Of a DNA stretch of 64,000 bases, positions 16,758 through 26,784 are shown piece by piece (position 1 is the stretch's first letter; the number at the start of each line of letters is the position of its first letter). The DNA comes from Hormoscilla sp. GUM202. Its GTDB lineage: Bacteria; Cyanobacteriota; Cyanobacteriia; Cyanobacteriales; Desertifilaceae. The notes below the pieces were generated by a model. The model saw only the letters and a list, made by a program, of their open reading frames with translations, had not been told where the DNA came from and made no database searches. The stretch is taken from NCBI GenBank assembly GCA_005518205.2, contig RFFC02000001.1:237551-301550 (forward strand). The letters are read 5' to 3'. Made by a program: the position numbers and the translations under genes.

Positions 16758-18620
16758 CTAACCTAGCTTGCGGACAATCACCAGGTCGTGGCTACAGCTT
16801 TTTAAAACCTGGATCCGGGTTTTTTCCACTTCAGCCAGAATACCCTCATCGTAATATTCTTTAAGTTTGTTGTAATAATAGTCGTTGTCTTCAACCATTA
16901 AATTCATCGCCAACAAACCCTGGGGTTTCAAAATCCGAATCAGTTCGGAGAAAGCATTTAATGGCACCTGCTTGCGGGTAAACACCCCGCAAGACACCAA
17001 GGCATCAAATTCCTTGTCTGCAAAATCAATCCTTTTTCCCAACTCCGCGCGTTCTAAGCCTTTATAAATCTTCAACTCTTGCGCGACTTGCAAAGATTTT
17101 TCGCTGATATCTATTCCATGCAAGTTTGAAAAATTGTAATAATTCAATTCCTTGCCCAACAAACCTGTCCCGCACCCCACGTCTAATATTTTGTCGGTAC
17201 TCTGCAAGTAAGATGTGAGGGTGTATACCAGATGATTGAGCAGAATTTTCCAGCCGTTGTCATGGTGTTCCCGGTCATAATCCGATACCCAATTATCGTA
17301 TTTTGATACGACTTCATTGATATCCTTGAAACTGGTTGTTAAACCTTGGGGATAATCCACCCGGTTCTCTTCCGCGATAATTTTGTACAATGTATCCTTG
17401 ACGATGTAACCCATCAAATTGATGTCTTCCCGGGTAAATGACAAGGATATCCGCAGGTCACAAGCACAAGATATAATCTCATCTGTTTGTTGTAATTCTG
17501 GCATTTCGGCAAAGGAGTATTGCCAGTTCTTGAAATAACGCGCGTTGTCCAGGCGTCCAAAGATTTGGATTTTTACCCCCCTTTCTGCCGTCCGCTTGAC
17601 AAATTTATCGATTTGTTCTGCCGTCAGATTTAAGAGGGTAAACTGAATGCTGTCTGGCGCTCGTTTTACTCCTTTCAGGGGCGATGGGATATAGATGTTA
17701 TCCCCAACCGCCAAGATGTTTTCCAATTGCCTGTACTTTTGGTTGTACTCATTGATTTTGCTAGACAATGTGGGAATTTGAGACCTGACGACTGCCGCCG
17801 TTAAGTTATTCATCCTCAAGCTGAAATTGGGCACGTGGGGTTTCAGTTCTTCAAACAACTCATCGTCAAAAGGCCGCGAGCTATGTTTTTTGTACAGCCG
17901 CTCGTAAGAACCCGCTGCTAAAATACAATAGGCGGCTACGCGATCGTCAGAAGTTGCCACTAAGCCCCCTTCTCCGGAATTGATTAATTTATAGCTTTGA
18001 CTGCTGAAACAGGCGATCTTGCCATGGTGCCCAACCATCTTGTCTTCACCCAGCTGGCGATCGTACCATGTAGCACCCAAGCTATGGGCGCAGTCCTCGA
18101 TCAAATATATTCCGGCATCGTCGCAGATTTGGGCGATCGCCTCTACATCCGATATCTGTCCCCGCATGTGAGACAGCATCAAATATTTGGCATCGGGATT
18201 CTCTGTAATTTTCCTCTTCAAGTCCTCTATATCTAGCAAATATTCCCGATCGCATTCTACATAAACCGGAACTCCTCCTGCATGGACGATGCTACTGGGA
18301 ACTGCTGTGAATGTGAAGGCGTTGGTCAACACCTTGTCTGAGTATTCCACCCCTGCTGCCTTTAGGGCCAAGAACAGGGCGCTGCCACATGAATTTACTG
18401 CTACCGCATATTTATGCCCCGTATACTCGCAGAATTCGCTCTCTAACAAAGCTACCTCTCTTGCCAGTTCCTCTGAACCGACCCTGGTATCTGTATCTTC
18501 AGCAAACTCTCCATCAAAATTGTACCGGTACAGCCTGCCTGTTTTCATCAGTTCCACTGCCCGGGATATCCCCTCTGCGGGAACTGGATCTGGGGTCTTA
18601 AAATATTTGGTAAATTTCAT
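16758..18620 (-). CDS. DegT/DnrJ/EryC1-type PLP aminotransferase fused to SAM methyltransferase
   Basis: 620 residues from the ATG at 18620 (MKFTKYFKT), chosen because AAGGA stands 9 bases upstream; an in-frame ATG at 18704 would add 28 residues. Residues about 20-400: DegT/DnrJ/EryC1 fold-type I transferase with LIEDCAHSLG (Asp for the pyridine nitrogen) and Lys211 in SQSYKLINSGEGG as the probable PLP Schiff-base lysine. Residues about 440-620: class I methyltransferase with ILDVGCGTG and a YDNWVSDYD helix, resembling the methyltransferase half of the TauD fusion at 13707-15224. DegT-type enzymes aminate sugar or cyclitol ketones, so a modified amino-sugar-like or small amino metabolite is possible (inference). 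Confidence 0.85.
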   Translation of the reverse strand: MKFTKYFKTPDPVPAEGISRAVELMKTGRLYRYNFDGEFAEDTDTRVGSEELAREVALLESEFCEYTGHKYAVAVNSCGSALFLALKAAGVEYSDKVLTNAFTFTAVPSSIVHAGGVPVYVECDREYLLDIEDLKRKITENPDAKYLMLSHMRGQISDVEAIAQICDDAGIYLIEDCAHSLGATWYDRQLGEDKMVGHHGKIACFSSQSYKLINSGEGGLVATSDDRVAAYCILAAGSYERLYKKHSSRPFDDELFEELKPHVPNFSLRMNNLTAAVVRSQIPTLSSKINEYNQKYRQLENILAVGDNIYIPSPLKGVKRAPDSIQFTLLNLTAEQIDKFVKRTAERGVKIQIFGRLDNARYFKNWQYSFAEMPELQQTDEIISCACDLRISLSFTREDINLMGYIVKDTLYKIIAEENRVDYPQGLTTSFKDINEVVSKYDNWVSDYDREHHDNGWKILLNHLVYTLTSYLQSTDKILDVGCGTGLLGKELNYYNFSNLHGIDISEKSLQVAQELKIYKGLERAELGKRIDFADKEFDALVSCGVFTRKQVPLNAFSELIRILKPQGLLAMNLMVEDNDYYYNKLKEYYDEGILAEVEKTRIQVLKSCSHDLVIVRKLG

Positions 18621-18704
18621 TCCTCTTTGTTCCTTCTCGCAAGCTTTTGCCTGTTTAATTCTCAAGGTATATATCTCCGCGCGGTCAGGACTTGCGTTTT
18701 TCAC

Positions 18705-19505
18705 ACAGTAAATCGCTAAACCATTGACCGGGAGAGGGTTTGGGCTAAAATTTTCCCCCTGTCAAAAAGCTCAATTCCTTCCCCTGTAGAGTATATCTCA
18801 TAGGGCGCATCCATCACATATGGCCCCACCAAGCAGGTCATGGAAAGCATTTTAGCCCCTGCCCGACTGCTCGGGATCCCTAATCCCTAACCCCGCCCTC
18901 CGCCCCTTGTCCCCCAAGTCTTCGGAGTCCCCCTCCCCCAACCTCACCGATACGCCCGATCTCATACCCTTCTCACAACCCCTCCTTATATTACACTTAT
19001 TTGAGAAATGCTATATCTGCCTTCTTTAGATGCTCTCATTATCTACTCTACCTTGGCATCAGTTTGACCATACTTATATCTCTCGGACTGTGCTTCTGGG
19101 GGGTATTACCCCTCATATACTCATCTTACTTTCCACTATTTTGGCCTTGGAGATCGCCGGTTTATGATATTGTTTCACCGGTATGTGTTCACTGTATCAC
19201 CGCTACCAAGAGTGACGAGGATCCGGGGCGGGTTGTTTTATCTCGCGCAGCCTTGCGCAAGAGCAACAGTGAAACCCAACCTAATAGACTTCAATGTACC
19301 TCATCAGCTTGAAAAATGCTATATGCCAACAGTACTCGCTAATTGCTGATGGCATATAGCTAATTGAGTTCAATTTTACCCGTAATATTCCGTTCAATTC
19401 TTCCTTGTCTATTGACAAATATGAGATGCACCCAATGTCAACGAACCATTTGCCCAGGTTAGGCAGATTTTGGAGCTCCTGATTACTTAGTTGTGCAACA
19501 TTATT
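18705..19505. other. Long stretch without a supported gene
   Basis: Includes a C-rich segment (18840-18990) and an open frame at 19001-19312 with a hydrophobic start but low-quality remainder, which I do not accept as a gene. Short repeats such as gctatat(g)cc... and a hairpin-like tgctatatgcc/ggcatatagc near 19316-19361 are present. No RNA gene recognised. Confidence 0.45.
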
Positions 19506-20894
19506 CTATCTTTTACCCAGTAATCTTTTTATTTCTGGGGATGATAGTGATATCTCCTTTTGAATTTCATCACATTTTTGTTTTTTCAACACAGCTACTT
19601 GGGCATCACTTTCCACTCCCGAGGCGATCGCCCGAAGTTTGAGGTCATGTGCTATTTTGATTATCGTACCGAGAATCGTGGCATTGGGAGCATTACTAGC
19701 TACAAGTTCCCGATCGAGCTTTAAGTTATCCAGGGCCAGTTCTCCCAGATAAGGCAAGGCAGTATGGGCCAGGCCGAACTGACCGATCGTGGTCTGGGTT
19801 CCCAGGCGTTTTAATTCTAGTAACTTGGCACCCATCTGATTCAGATTTGTGGCGTTGGCAATGGTATCAGCAGCTACTTCTAGTTCTATATATTTAGGAT
19901 CGACCCCTGACAATGGTTGCGCAATTTTTTCCAGGAGATCGTTCGCTGCAAAAAGTTGTTCTGGCAGGGTTACTGCTACCCGTAGATGCATCCGGTCTTG
20001 CTGCCAAAGTTTGACTTGCTGACATGCTGTTTGCCACACCCATTCTCCCAAAGCAAGACTCAATCCTGTTTCTGATGCTAGGGAAATTATCTTTGTTGGC
20101 GGTATTGTTCCTTGTCTGGGATGCTGCCAATGCCCGATCGCCTTGACTCCGACAATTTTCTTTTTCCGCAGATCCACGATGGGTTGATAGTAAACTTGCA
20201 GCTGACGCAGCTCCCAAGCTTTGTAGAAATCCGCTGCTAGTTGCAAATCTTTAGCATCATCAACTCCGAACATGGGGCGGACATAGATTTTGCAGCTATT
20301 TCCCCCCGATCGCTTGGCCTCTCTCATTGCTACATCTGCTTGTCGCCGCAACTCTTCTACCTGACGCCCATAGGGGTAAAAGGAAATCCCGATTGTTGCT
20401 GTCAGCGGAATCGATTTGCTTTGGATGTAGAATGGTTGGGCAATCTGTTTGAGGATCTTTTTTGCCGTCAATAATGCTTCGGATTGGGTGTTAACTGGAG
20501 ATAGAATAATGGCAAACTCATCTCCAGTTAATCTCGCTACTCCTGCTCCTTCCACCGGCAGCGCTAAATCAACGGTCTGCACGAAATTAACTAACCGTTT
20601 TCCTAGTTCTTGTAAGATGACGTCTCCGTTATGATAACCAATGGTATCATTGATCCGCGCAAATCTATCCAGGTTCAACAGCAGGAATGGCACCTGTCTC
20701 TTGCTGGGGCCTGTTTGGGCGATCGCCTGATTGAGATAGCCCAGTTCTCCTGTTAAAGCTGACTGGTTTGGCAGTCCCGTTAAGGCATCGAAGTGTTCTA
20801 AATTTTTCAGTTGCTGGGACAGTTGCTGGAGCAGTTTATTTTGCATCGCTGCTCGCTCTAGTCTAGCTTCTACTGCTCCTAGCAATTCGTCCAT
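19506..20894 (-). CDS. GGDEF-EAL protein with truncated receiver N-terminus
   Basis: 462 residues from ATG 20894. GGDEF domain about 30-195: ALTGLPN at the start and a degenerate signature LTGDEF in place of GGDEF, so cyclase activity is doubtful. EAL domain about 215-450: the signature is KAI (VKAIGHW) rather than EAL, so phosphodiesterase activity is also doubtful. Upstream, in the same frame, 20895-20954 encodes the last strand of a receiver domain ([17 protein letters not shown]) but the rest of that domain is absent, so the gene lost its 5' end by rearrangement. Could act as a c-di-GMP-binding or regulatory protein, or be decaying. A fragment of the EAL domain is duplicated at 15251-15552. 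Confidence 0.75.
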   Translation of the reverse strand: MDELLGAVEARLERAAMQNKLLQQLSQQLKNLEHFDALTGLPNQSALTGELGYLNQAIAQTGPSKRQVPFLLLNLDRFARINDTIGYHNGDVILQELGKRLVNFVQTVDLALPVEGAGVARLTGDEFAIILSPVNTQSEALLTAKKILKQIAQPFYIQSKSIPLTATIGISFYPYGRQVEELRRQADVAMREAKRSGGNSCKIYVRPMFGVDDAKDLQLAADFYKAWELRQLQVYYQPIVDLRKKKIVGVKAIGHWQHPRQGTIPPTKIISLASETGLSLALGEWVWQTACQQVKLWQQDRMHLRVAVTLPEQLFAANDLLEKIAQPLSGVDPKYIELEVAADTIANATNLNQMGAKLLELKRLGTQTTIGQFGLAHTALPYLGELALDNLKLDRELVASNAPNATILGTIIKIAHDLKLRAIASGVESDAQVAVLKKQKCDEIQKEISLSSPEIKRLLGKR

Positions 20895-21059
20895 TGTAAA
20901 CGGTTTGGTCAGATAATCATCCGCTCCCAGTTGATCCCTTGCCGCATATCCCCAATCAAGATGGGAGGCGTCTTCTCAATCACCGATTGACGATGCGTAT
21001 CCATATCAAAAGCATCTTGATGGGCACGCAAAAACCGGAGACGGCGGTCTTTGAGACGA

Positions 21060-21496
21060 TTATATGGTTTTTGCGACGGTGCCTTTACCAGGCAATGACC
21101 AACTCTTAATGCTGCCCACCGTTACCGGTACAGTATCTACTACGTCCAACGTGAAACGGAAGACCCGGCGCGATCGCCGCCCGTTCTCGGGGTCGAAAAA
21201 GGTTAATAGCACGTCCCAGCAATCGCTGTTGATGCGACAATAGGGACTTTTCTTCACCTCAATGGTGTCGAGTTGCCGCCCCGAGGCGATCGCCTGGGCA
21301 AAAGTAGATGCTGCCTGAAAGAAAATTCCAGCTTCGTTTGCTTATCTTCGATCCCGGTCAGGCGCGGCGGTTGGACAAAATAGACTTTGCCATCCCTCAA
21401 GGTCACTCCAGAAACTGGCAGCACTGCTACTGCCCCGATAACTGCCGGTACAGCAATAGCTATCCCTAATTGCGATAAAAGTTTACAGTTCTTCAT
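21060..21496 (-). pseudogene. Exported hypothetical protein with frameshift
   Basis: Starts at 21496 with a signal-peptide-like segment (MKNCKLLSQLGIAIAVPAVI, then a hydrophobic stretch) preceded by an AAGGG ribosome binding site. The first frame runs to KQTKLEFSF near 21325; the second frame continues with QAASTFAQAIASGRQLDTIE and reads to a stop at 21060 (DCWDVLLTFFDPENGRRSRR segment). One frame change is needed. The first half (VYFVQPPRLTG) is reminiscent of DUF2808 proteins, but I am not certain. Could be a sequencing error or decay. Confidence 0.5.
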
Positions 21497-21621
21497 ATTT
21501 TGTCCCTTGAAACCTCGTAAATCCGTTGATTGTTGGCCCTGTTGTTTAAAAAAATGTTGCATCAGCGACCCATCCTCTCCGTAATCGGCTAAAACAGAAA
21601 AGGAATGTGGAGGCAAATGAT

Positions 21622-22131
21622 ATGACTACTATTTCTAATCTTGACCTCAAAAGCCCCAAGTGGCAAACGATCGTCCTTTTCACCTTGGGCTTCTGGCTGA
21701 GTAGCTGCCTGGTTTTGGATTTCGTGATTATGCCCAGTATGTATACAGCGGGTATGATGAGTACACCGGGATTTGCCACAGCCGGCTATTCGGTGTTCTG
21801 GCTATTTAATCGCATCGAGTTACTCTGTGCAGCTTTGGCACTGACCGGTTTGCTAGTTGTAAGTAGAACTACTCAGATATCGCCAAGCAAAAGCCGCACT
21901 GCTATTATCCTATCTGTACTACTTCTGGCTGTTGCCTTGATTGACACCTACAGTTTGACCCCTCAGATGAGTGCTATGGGACTGGATCTGAATCTGTTTG
22001 AACCGGCTGAGGGTCTTCCGGCTGGGATGATGCAGATGCAGTTCGGTTATTGGGCATTGGAACTGTTGAAGCTAGTGGCTTGCGGCGGGATACTTAATTT
22101 GTGCTATCCCGGTCAGATGCAAGAGTCGTAA
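21622..22131 (+). CDS. Four-span membrane protein, DUF4149-like
   Basis: About 169 residues with four hydrophobic segments (near residues 15-40, 55-80, 90-110 and 135-160). The pattern resembles DUF4149/TMEM205-like cyanobacterial membrane proteins. The ATG at 21622 is preferred because GGAGG stands 8 bases before it; a GTG at 21607 overlaps that site. It is divergent from the exported protein gene at 21496. Function unknown. Confidence 0.7.
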   Translation: MTTISNLDLKSPKWQTIVLFTLGFWLSSCLVLDFVIMPSMYTAGMMSTPGFATAGYSVFWLFNRIELLCAALALTGLLVVSRTTQISPSKSRTAIILSVLLLAVALIDTYSLTPQMSAMGLDLNLFEPAEGLPAGMMQMQFGYWALELLKLVACGGILNLCYPGQMQES

Positions 22132-22159
22132 GAAAATAAGTTTTCTTTGATTAAGAAAT

Positions 22160-22420
22160 CTTATTTTCTCGTTCCCAGGTTCTACCTGGGAACGGGTCTT
22201 CTGAGGCTCCCGCCGACCATAAGCGCAGGAGTGCAAAGTCAAGTCTGGAATATGTTTAATAAAACGGTATTATTTATGACTGGAGGCTCTGCCTCCAGAG
22301 TGCGTTCCCTGCCAGAGACAGGGAACGAGGGAAAACGAGGGAAATGGTATTATTCATGATTGGAGGCTCTGCCTCCAGAGCGCGTTCCCTGCCAGAGACA
22401 GGGAACGAGGGAAAGTTTCT
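22160..22420. repeat. Tandem and dispersed cgttccc...gggaacg repeats
   Basis: A unit of about 70 bases (tggaggctctgcctccagag followed by gcgttccctgccagagacag) occurs twice in tandem at 22278-22345 and 22352-22420. Each contains two palindromes (ctggaggctctgcctccag; cgttccctg...cagggaacg). Related pieces: 22168-22190, 30232-30325, 33060-33110, 33240-33370, 38400-38425, 55840-55950 and 57222-57250. Confidence 0.75.
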
Positions 22421-22441
22421 TGGAGCGGAATTAGCAATTGC

Positions 22442-22792
22442 TCAATTTTCTATTTCCCGGTTGAACCGGACCATTTCCCACGATCGCCCGCCATACACCC
22501 CTTCGATCTGCTGCTGGCAACAGGCGATCGCGAAGTCGTTTATTTCTTCCGCTTCAATACCATACAAGTCTTGAAACACATCTGCTTGTACCCGACAGAA
22601 GCGAGGGCGATTGGGATATATCTGACATTCTCTGGTAGAGTGGTCGAAGTTAACGCACCAGCCATCACCACCCACCAGAGACAGATATAGTTCTAACTCT
22701 TCTGGTGATAAATACTCTTCTAGGTCTGGCCGATCGGCTGGATCCAGCTGGCAGCAGGCTCCACATTGTTTTACGCAACGCCAAGTTCCCAT
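22442..22792 (-). CDS. YkgJ-family cysteine cluster protein
   Basis: 116 residues with the eight-Cys-type pattern of the YkgJ/UPF0153 family: CVKQCGACC at the N-terminus, then GWCVNFD, RECQIYPNRPRFCR and a late IACC. Such proteins are thought to bind zinc or an iron-sulfur cluster; the function is unknown. Stands alone on the minus strand. Confidence 0.87.
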   Translation of the reverse strand: MGTWRCVKQCGACCQLDPADRPDLEEYLSPEELELYLSLVGGDGWCVNFDHSTRECQIYPNRPRFCRVQADVFQDLYGIEAEEINDFAIACCQQQIEGVYGGRSWEMVRFNREIEN

Positions 22793-22999
22793 CTTCTGTT
22801 AGTTGTCAGGAGGCTCTACCTATTATTGTACCACAGATATTTATTTTGTCAATTATTTAGCTCGCCAGCCACAGACAAAAGTTGCGCCGGAAGCAGGAAG
22901 ATAAAGTTTTGTAAAGTTTATGAGCAGCTTTGGGGCGATCGCCCAGTATAATGAGAAATTGGATTTTGGTTCGATCTGTGGGTTAATCAGGAAGGAACA

Positions 23000-23131
23000 A
23001 TGGACTCGATCGTAAATATATTCAGCAACATTAATTTTGAATTAATCGCCCAACTGACCATGTTAGCGCTGGTGGTCGTCTCGGGACCGGTAGTCATCGT
23101 TCTCCTGGCGGCACGAGGGGGTGACATGTAG
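23000..23131 (+). CDS. psb30: Photosystem II protein Psb30 (Ycf12)
   Basis: 43-residue peptide, MDSIVNIFSNINFELIAQ at the start, one transmembrane helix (TMLALVVVSGPVVIVLLA) and the C-terminal ARGGDM. This is the pattern of Psb30/Ycf12, a single-span subunit peripheral to the PSII core near PsbJ and cytochrome b559. GGA/AGGAA elements stand 5-9 bases before the ATG. A tandem heptamer follows 12 bases after the stop. Confidence 0.9.
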   Translation: MDSIVNIFSNINFELIAQLTMLALVVVSGPVVIVLLAARGGDM

Positions 23132-23142
23132 TCGGGAGTATG

Positions 23143-23175
23143 TCAGTTGTCAGTTGTCAGTTGTCAGTTGTCAGC
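23143..23175. repeat. Short tandem repeat, heptamer gtcagtt
   Basis: Heptamer gtcagtt is repeated four times or so directly after psb30. This is the STRR type known from cyanobacteria. Confidence 0.85.
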
Positions 23176-23360
23176 ACTGTCCCCGTCCAGAGCTAATTCT
23201 GTCGAGGAGCAAAAATACTTATTTACAAAGTTGACATGCTCCCGATGTAGTCGCTGGATTGATGGTTGATGGTTAATGGTCCGCCTGCCCCAACTGTAGG
23301 GTGGGCACCGCCGGACGTTCAGGGTTTATTACCATACAATTGTCAATTAGCCATCAACAA

Positions 23361-25124
23361 TTAGCTGTCACCGGGTAGTCGGACGCCGATTAATTCGAGT
23401 TCGACGCTGCGGTTGCCATTATAATTATTTTCTCGCAGTTTGTAGGCAATGTCAACTTGGGCTGGTAAGGGAAAGTATTCTCCCCATCGCCAGGCGATCG
23501 CCTCTCGGATCCTAGTTTCCATCTTAGTTCCCAATCCTGTCTCCTGCCCTAAGGTTAACTTCAGATGACTTTTGCCGACAATTTTTTGTTTAAAGACCCG
23601 GACGTTGGGGGTCCAAAATATCGGGGCCGAGTTTTCTATGCCGCAAGGATGCAGGGCATCGATTTGCTGATATAATTCTAGATTAATTTGATGAAAGCTG
23701 GCTGGGCTGTCAATCTTGACCAAGGGTCTTAAATGTTCGGGTTGCAAGCAGCTGTAAGCAAATTCTCGCAGGCGAGTTTGAAAGGCTTCTAGATGTTCGG
23801 CCCGCAGGGAAAAGCCCCCCGCTGCTTGATGTCCGCCATATTTGCCCAATAAATTATCGCAGTATTGTAAAGCCTGAAAGACATGAAATTCCGGAATTCC
23901 TCTGGCAGAACCACGCAAGTGAGAGTCAGTTTCATAGGTGCCGAGAAAGACGGGGACGCCGTAACGTTCTACGAGGCGGGAGGCGACTATCCCAATTACT
24001 CCATGATGCCATTGGGGTTGGACAATGACTAAGACTCTCTCTTGTTGGCAGTTAATTTGGTTCTCGGCACACCAGGCGATCGCCTCCTGTTCAATTTGGG
24101 CGCACATCTCCTGACGCTTCTTGTTCAGTTGTTCGCATTGCCTTGCCCTTTCCCTTGCTATCCCTTTGTCAGTTGTGGTCAGCAGTTCGATCGCGATCTG
24201 GGGGTCCGCCAGACGCCCGACGGCATTGATCCTCGGCCCCAGGCGAAAGCCAATATCTTCGGGTCTTAGGGAGTGCTGCTGATTGACTCCAGAAACGCCG
24301 ATTAAGGCTTGCACTCCCGTCAGCTGGGATTGGGATAGATGTTGCAATCCCCGTTTCAGCCAGCGGCGGTTGACTCCTGTTAAGGGCGCTAAGTCGGCAA
24401 TGGTTCCGAGGGTGAATAGTTCCAGGGATGTTTTGTATAGTCCGTCCTCTTTTCCTAGCTGCTGGGCTAGTGTTACGGCTAAGATGTAGGCGATACCCAC
24501 TCCCGCTAGTCCCCGATAGGGCGATGCTGCTGATATTAACTTGGGGTTGAGTATGGCATTGGCAGGGGGTAGTTGGGGTGGGATGTCGTGATGGTCGGTG
24601 ATAATTACTTTTATACCAATCTCACGCGCTCTCTGGACGGGTTCGACGGCGCTAATGCCGTTGTCTACTGTTAAAATTAGCTTTACGCCTTGGGTGTGGA
24701 ATTCTTCCACAATGCGGTTGTTGATGCCGTAGCCTTCCTTCATGCGGCTGGGTATGGCATAATCTACTCTTGCCCCTAGGTATCTTAAGGCCCGCAGCAG
24801 CAAGGCGGTGCTGGTCATGCCGTCCGCGTCGTAGTCCCCGCAAATGGCGATCGCCTCAGTAGAGGCGATCGCCTCTTGCAGCAGTTCTATACTCAAAGCT
24901 AAATCTGGGAACTCCTCTAGAGGATGAGGCAACAGGAGTGAATCTGGATCTAAATATAATTTGGCTTCTGCTGGCGTCTGAATGCCGCGATTAATCAGCA
25001 CTTGGGCTAGCAGGGGTGGGAGTCCCGTTGCTTGGGCTAACTGGTGGATCTTGCTTGGCAAGATCGGATATATGTGCCATCGCTGGTTGGGGAGGTGAAA
25101 CGATCTGCTGTCTTTTACATGCAT
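23361..25124 (-). CDS. recJ: Single-stranded-DNA-specific exonuclease RecJ
   Basis: 587 residues. The DHH motifs are visible: AICGDYDADGMTSTALL (motif I), VDNGIS, and TDHHDIP (motif III), followed by the NPK and GVGIAY segments. The DHHA1 domain has RGSARG and GKYGGHQAAGGFSL. RecJ degrades single-stranded DNA 5' to 3' with Mn2+/Mg2+ in recombination and repair. Length is normal for cyanobacteria, with no frame problem. The start at 25124 includes a 15-residue extension before the RWHIYP segment, whose native form is plausible. Confidence 0.93.
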   Translation of the reverse strand: MHVKDSRSFHLPNQRWHIYPILPSKIHQLAQATGLPPLLAQVLINRGIQTPAEAKLYLDPDSLLLPHPLEEFPDLALSIELLQEAIASTEAIAICGDYDADGMTSTALLLRALRYLGARVDYAIPSRMKEGYGINNRIVEEFHTQGVKLILTVDNGISAVEPVQRAREIGIKVIITDHHDIPPQLPPANAILNPKLISAASPYRGLAGVGIAYILAVTLAQQLGKEDGLYKTSLELFTLGTIADLAPLTGVNRRWLKRGLQHLSQSQLTGVQALIGVSGVNQQHSLRPEDIGFRLGPRINAVGRLADPQIAIELLTTTDKGIARERARQCEQLNKKRQEMCAQIEQEAIAWCAENQINCQQERVLVIVQPQWHHGVIGIVASRLVERYGVPVFLGTYETDSHLRGSARGIPEFHVFQALQYCDNLLGKYGGHQAAGGFSLRAEHLEAFQTRLREFAYSCLQPEHLRPLVKIDSPASFHQINLELYQQIDALHPCGIENSAPIFWTPNVRVFKQKIVGKSHLKLTLGQETGLGTKMETRIREAIAWRWGEYFPLPAQVDIAYKLRENNYNGNRSVELELIGVRLPGDS

Positions 25125-25250
25125 CGAAGCTTCCTCAAATTTACAGCTCGAACCCTAAAGGGTCCGGCTACAGGAACAAAGCAATGTCCGGAGCGATTTT
25201 TTTCGCGTTTTTCGCTTGCGCAGCGTGGCAACCTTCCGGCGCGGGCTAGA
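25125..25250. other. Short intergenic segment with palindromes
   Basis: Contains a stem aaccctaaagggt and a sequence ggtccggctacaggaacaaagc that reappears (as complement) at 33318-33342. No gene. Confidence 0.5.
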
Positions 25251-25408
25251 TTACATGCATCTAAGATACACCCGGCTATCAACTACTTGTGACCGCACCC
25301 TCACCGTGTTGCTGGGAGTGGCCATTCCTGCTTGGTTGAAGGCGATGACACGATACTTTTCTCCCGCTCTTGCCAGGGTAATAATCGAGGTCGATGTCGA
25401 TGTGGCCA

Positions 25409-26784
25409 GGGTGCATCCCAGTTTGGCAATGAGTAAAAATACTTCATTGCGCAACTGTCACCTTGAGAATACTCCATTAAGATAAGCGCAGCGATGCAGC
25501 AGAACCTGGGGAACATTGACGGCTTTCCATTGCGATCCTGAAAGCTTTAGCCGTGCCGCCTTCTGTGTACCGTTGATTCCACCTCTCCCGAACCAATGGA
25601 AATCCCCTCGGCTTGATAATAGCTATAGTTCACAATGCGATGGCGATGCTTAGTAACATAGGCCCTAAAATTGTCCACCCGTGGATGGTCCCAGTCGTCA
25701 AATTCCTTGAGGGCCTCTGGCACCTTGCCAGACCAGAAAAGGGCTTTCACTCGTGCCAGTCGCTGGCCGGACCCGCCGATTTTTTCCAGATTTTCCATTA
25801 AGTGATACCAATCGAGGATTTCTTGACGAAAGATGGTCGGACCAATCTCGACAAACAGGTTCCAGATGCCATCATGGCCATCCCCGAGACACACAAGCGG
25901 ATTCGCCAAGGGCTGCTGATTTACCCATTTGACCAGTCCTGCATTGTCTCGAAAAAAGGCCGCTACCCCCTGGTCATGCAGATTGACAGCCTTGTAATCG
26001 CGCCACTCACAGGGTTGACCAAGGGGAGTCCGTAAGCGCAATATCGGAAGTATATCTAGCCTTGGGTGTTCTACCGAGATTGGCAAGGGATTCTGGCAAA
26101 TGAGTCAACTCAAAGGAAGGAGTGCGCTCTTTGTCCTGGTCGATGCTGATTTCTTCAATGGCCTCGGAGACCGTCGGCCACTCTTGCTCTGGGCCAGACT
26201 CTTTCTCTTGTGAATGCCTGATTTCTTCAATGGCCTCGGAGACCGTCGGGAACTCAAAATCATGGCGCTGCACCAGCCGTTGCTGAGTTCCCCGGGAGAC
26301 GCTAATCCCCGTGAGCACCTTAAGATCTTCCGAGGCGTGCTCATAGGAAGAGTTTGCACTTAGCAATAAGCAACATTTCTCCAGATAGGGGCTCCACTGG
26401 CTATAGGGCTTTACCTCAAAATAGGCCGCTTGTTTGGAGGTGATTGAAATCTTGCCCACAATGCTATTTAAAGCTCTGGCTCGTCCGGCAGTGGTACCAC
26501 TGCTACTTTGGATAAAAAAAGGGCAATCTCTGGACCGACGTATTGAAGCCACTGCCTGCGGATGGTGCCTTCTATCCCTGAGAGCGTTTTCAATTCCTCT
26601 GGAACAGTCGCTTGAGCCTCCTCGTACAACAAGGCGGCCATGGCCAAGGCATAAGTTTGTATTTGAGCCAACTTCTCTCTATTCATCGTTTCAGGGGGAA
26701 CGTTTGTCTGGTATCTCAGCCTAACATCATCTCGTCAGTTGCTCGACTAAGCAAAAATACTCATTACCAAACTGGGATGCACCC
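25409..26784 (-). mobile_element. ISKra4-type insertion sequence, copy 1
   Basis: 1376 bp. The ends are inverted repeats starting gggtgcatcccagtttgg (about 25 bp with one mismatch). A perfect 8-bp target duplication tgtggcca flanks it (25401-25408 and 26785-26792). The transposase inside is in pieces, so this copy is not autonomous. Confidence 0.9.
25547..26686 (-). pseudogene. ISKra4-type transposase, disrupted
   Basis: Pieces in order: N-terminal part 26468-26686 (MNREKLAQIQTYALAMAA), middle part 26100-26450 (PYLEKCCLLLSANSSYEHA...TGISVSRGTQQRLVQR), and C-terminal part 25547-26040 with CLGDGHDGIWNL, EILDWYHLMENL and SIGSGEVESTV. Frameshifts near 26460 and 26040 separate them. Within the middle part the phrase PTVSEAIEEI is duplicated. 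Family identity follows from the GDGH...WNL and LDWYHLxEN motifs. Confidence 0.87.

Noticed and set aside
19001..19312. ORF with a hydrophobic N-terminus
   Set aside because: The second half is low-quality, codon use is poor and no ribosome binding site is seen.
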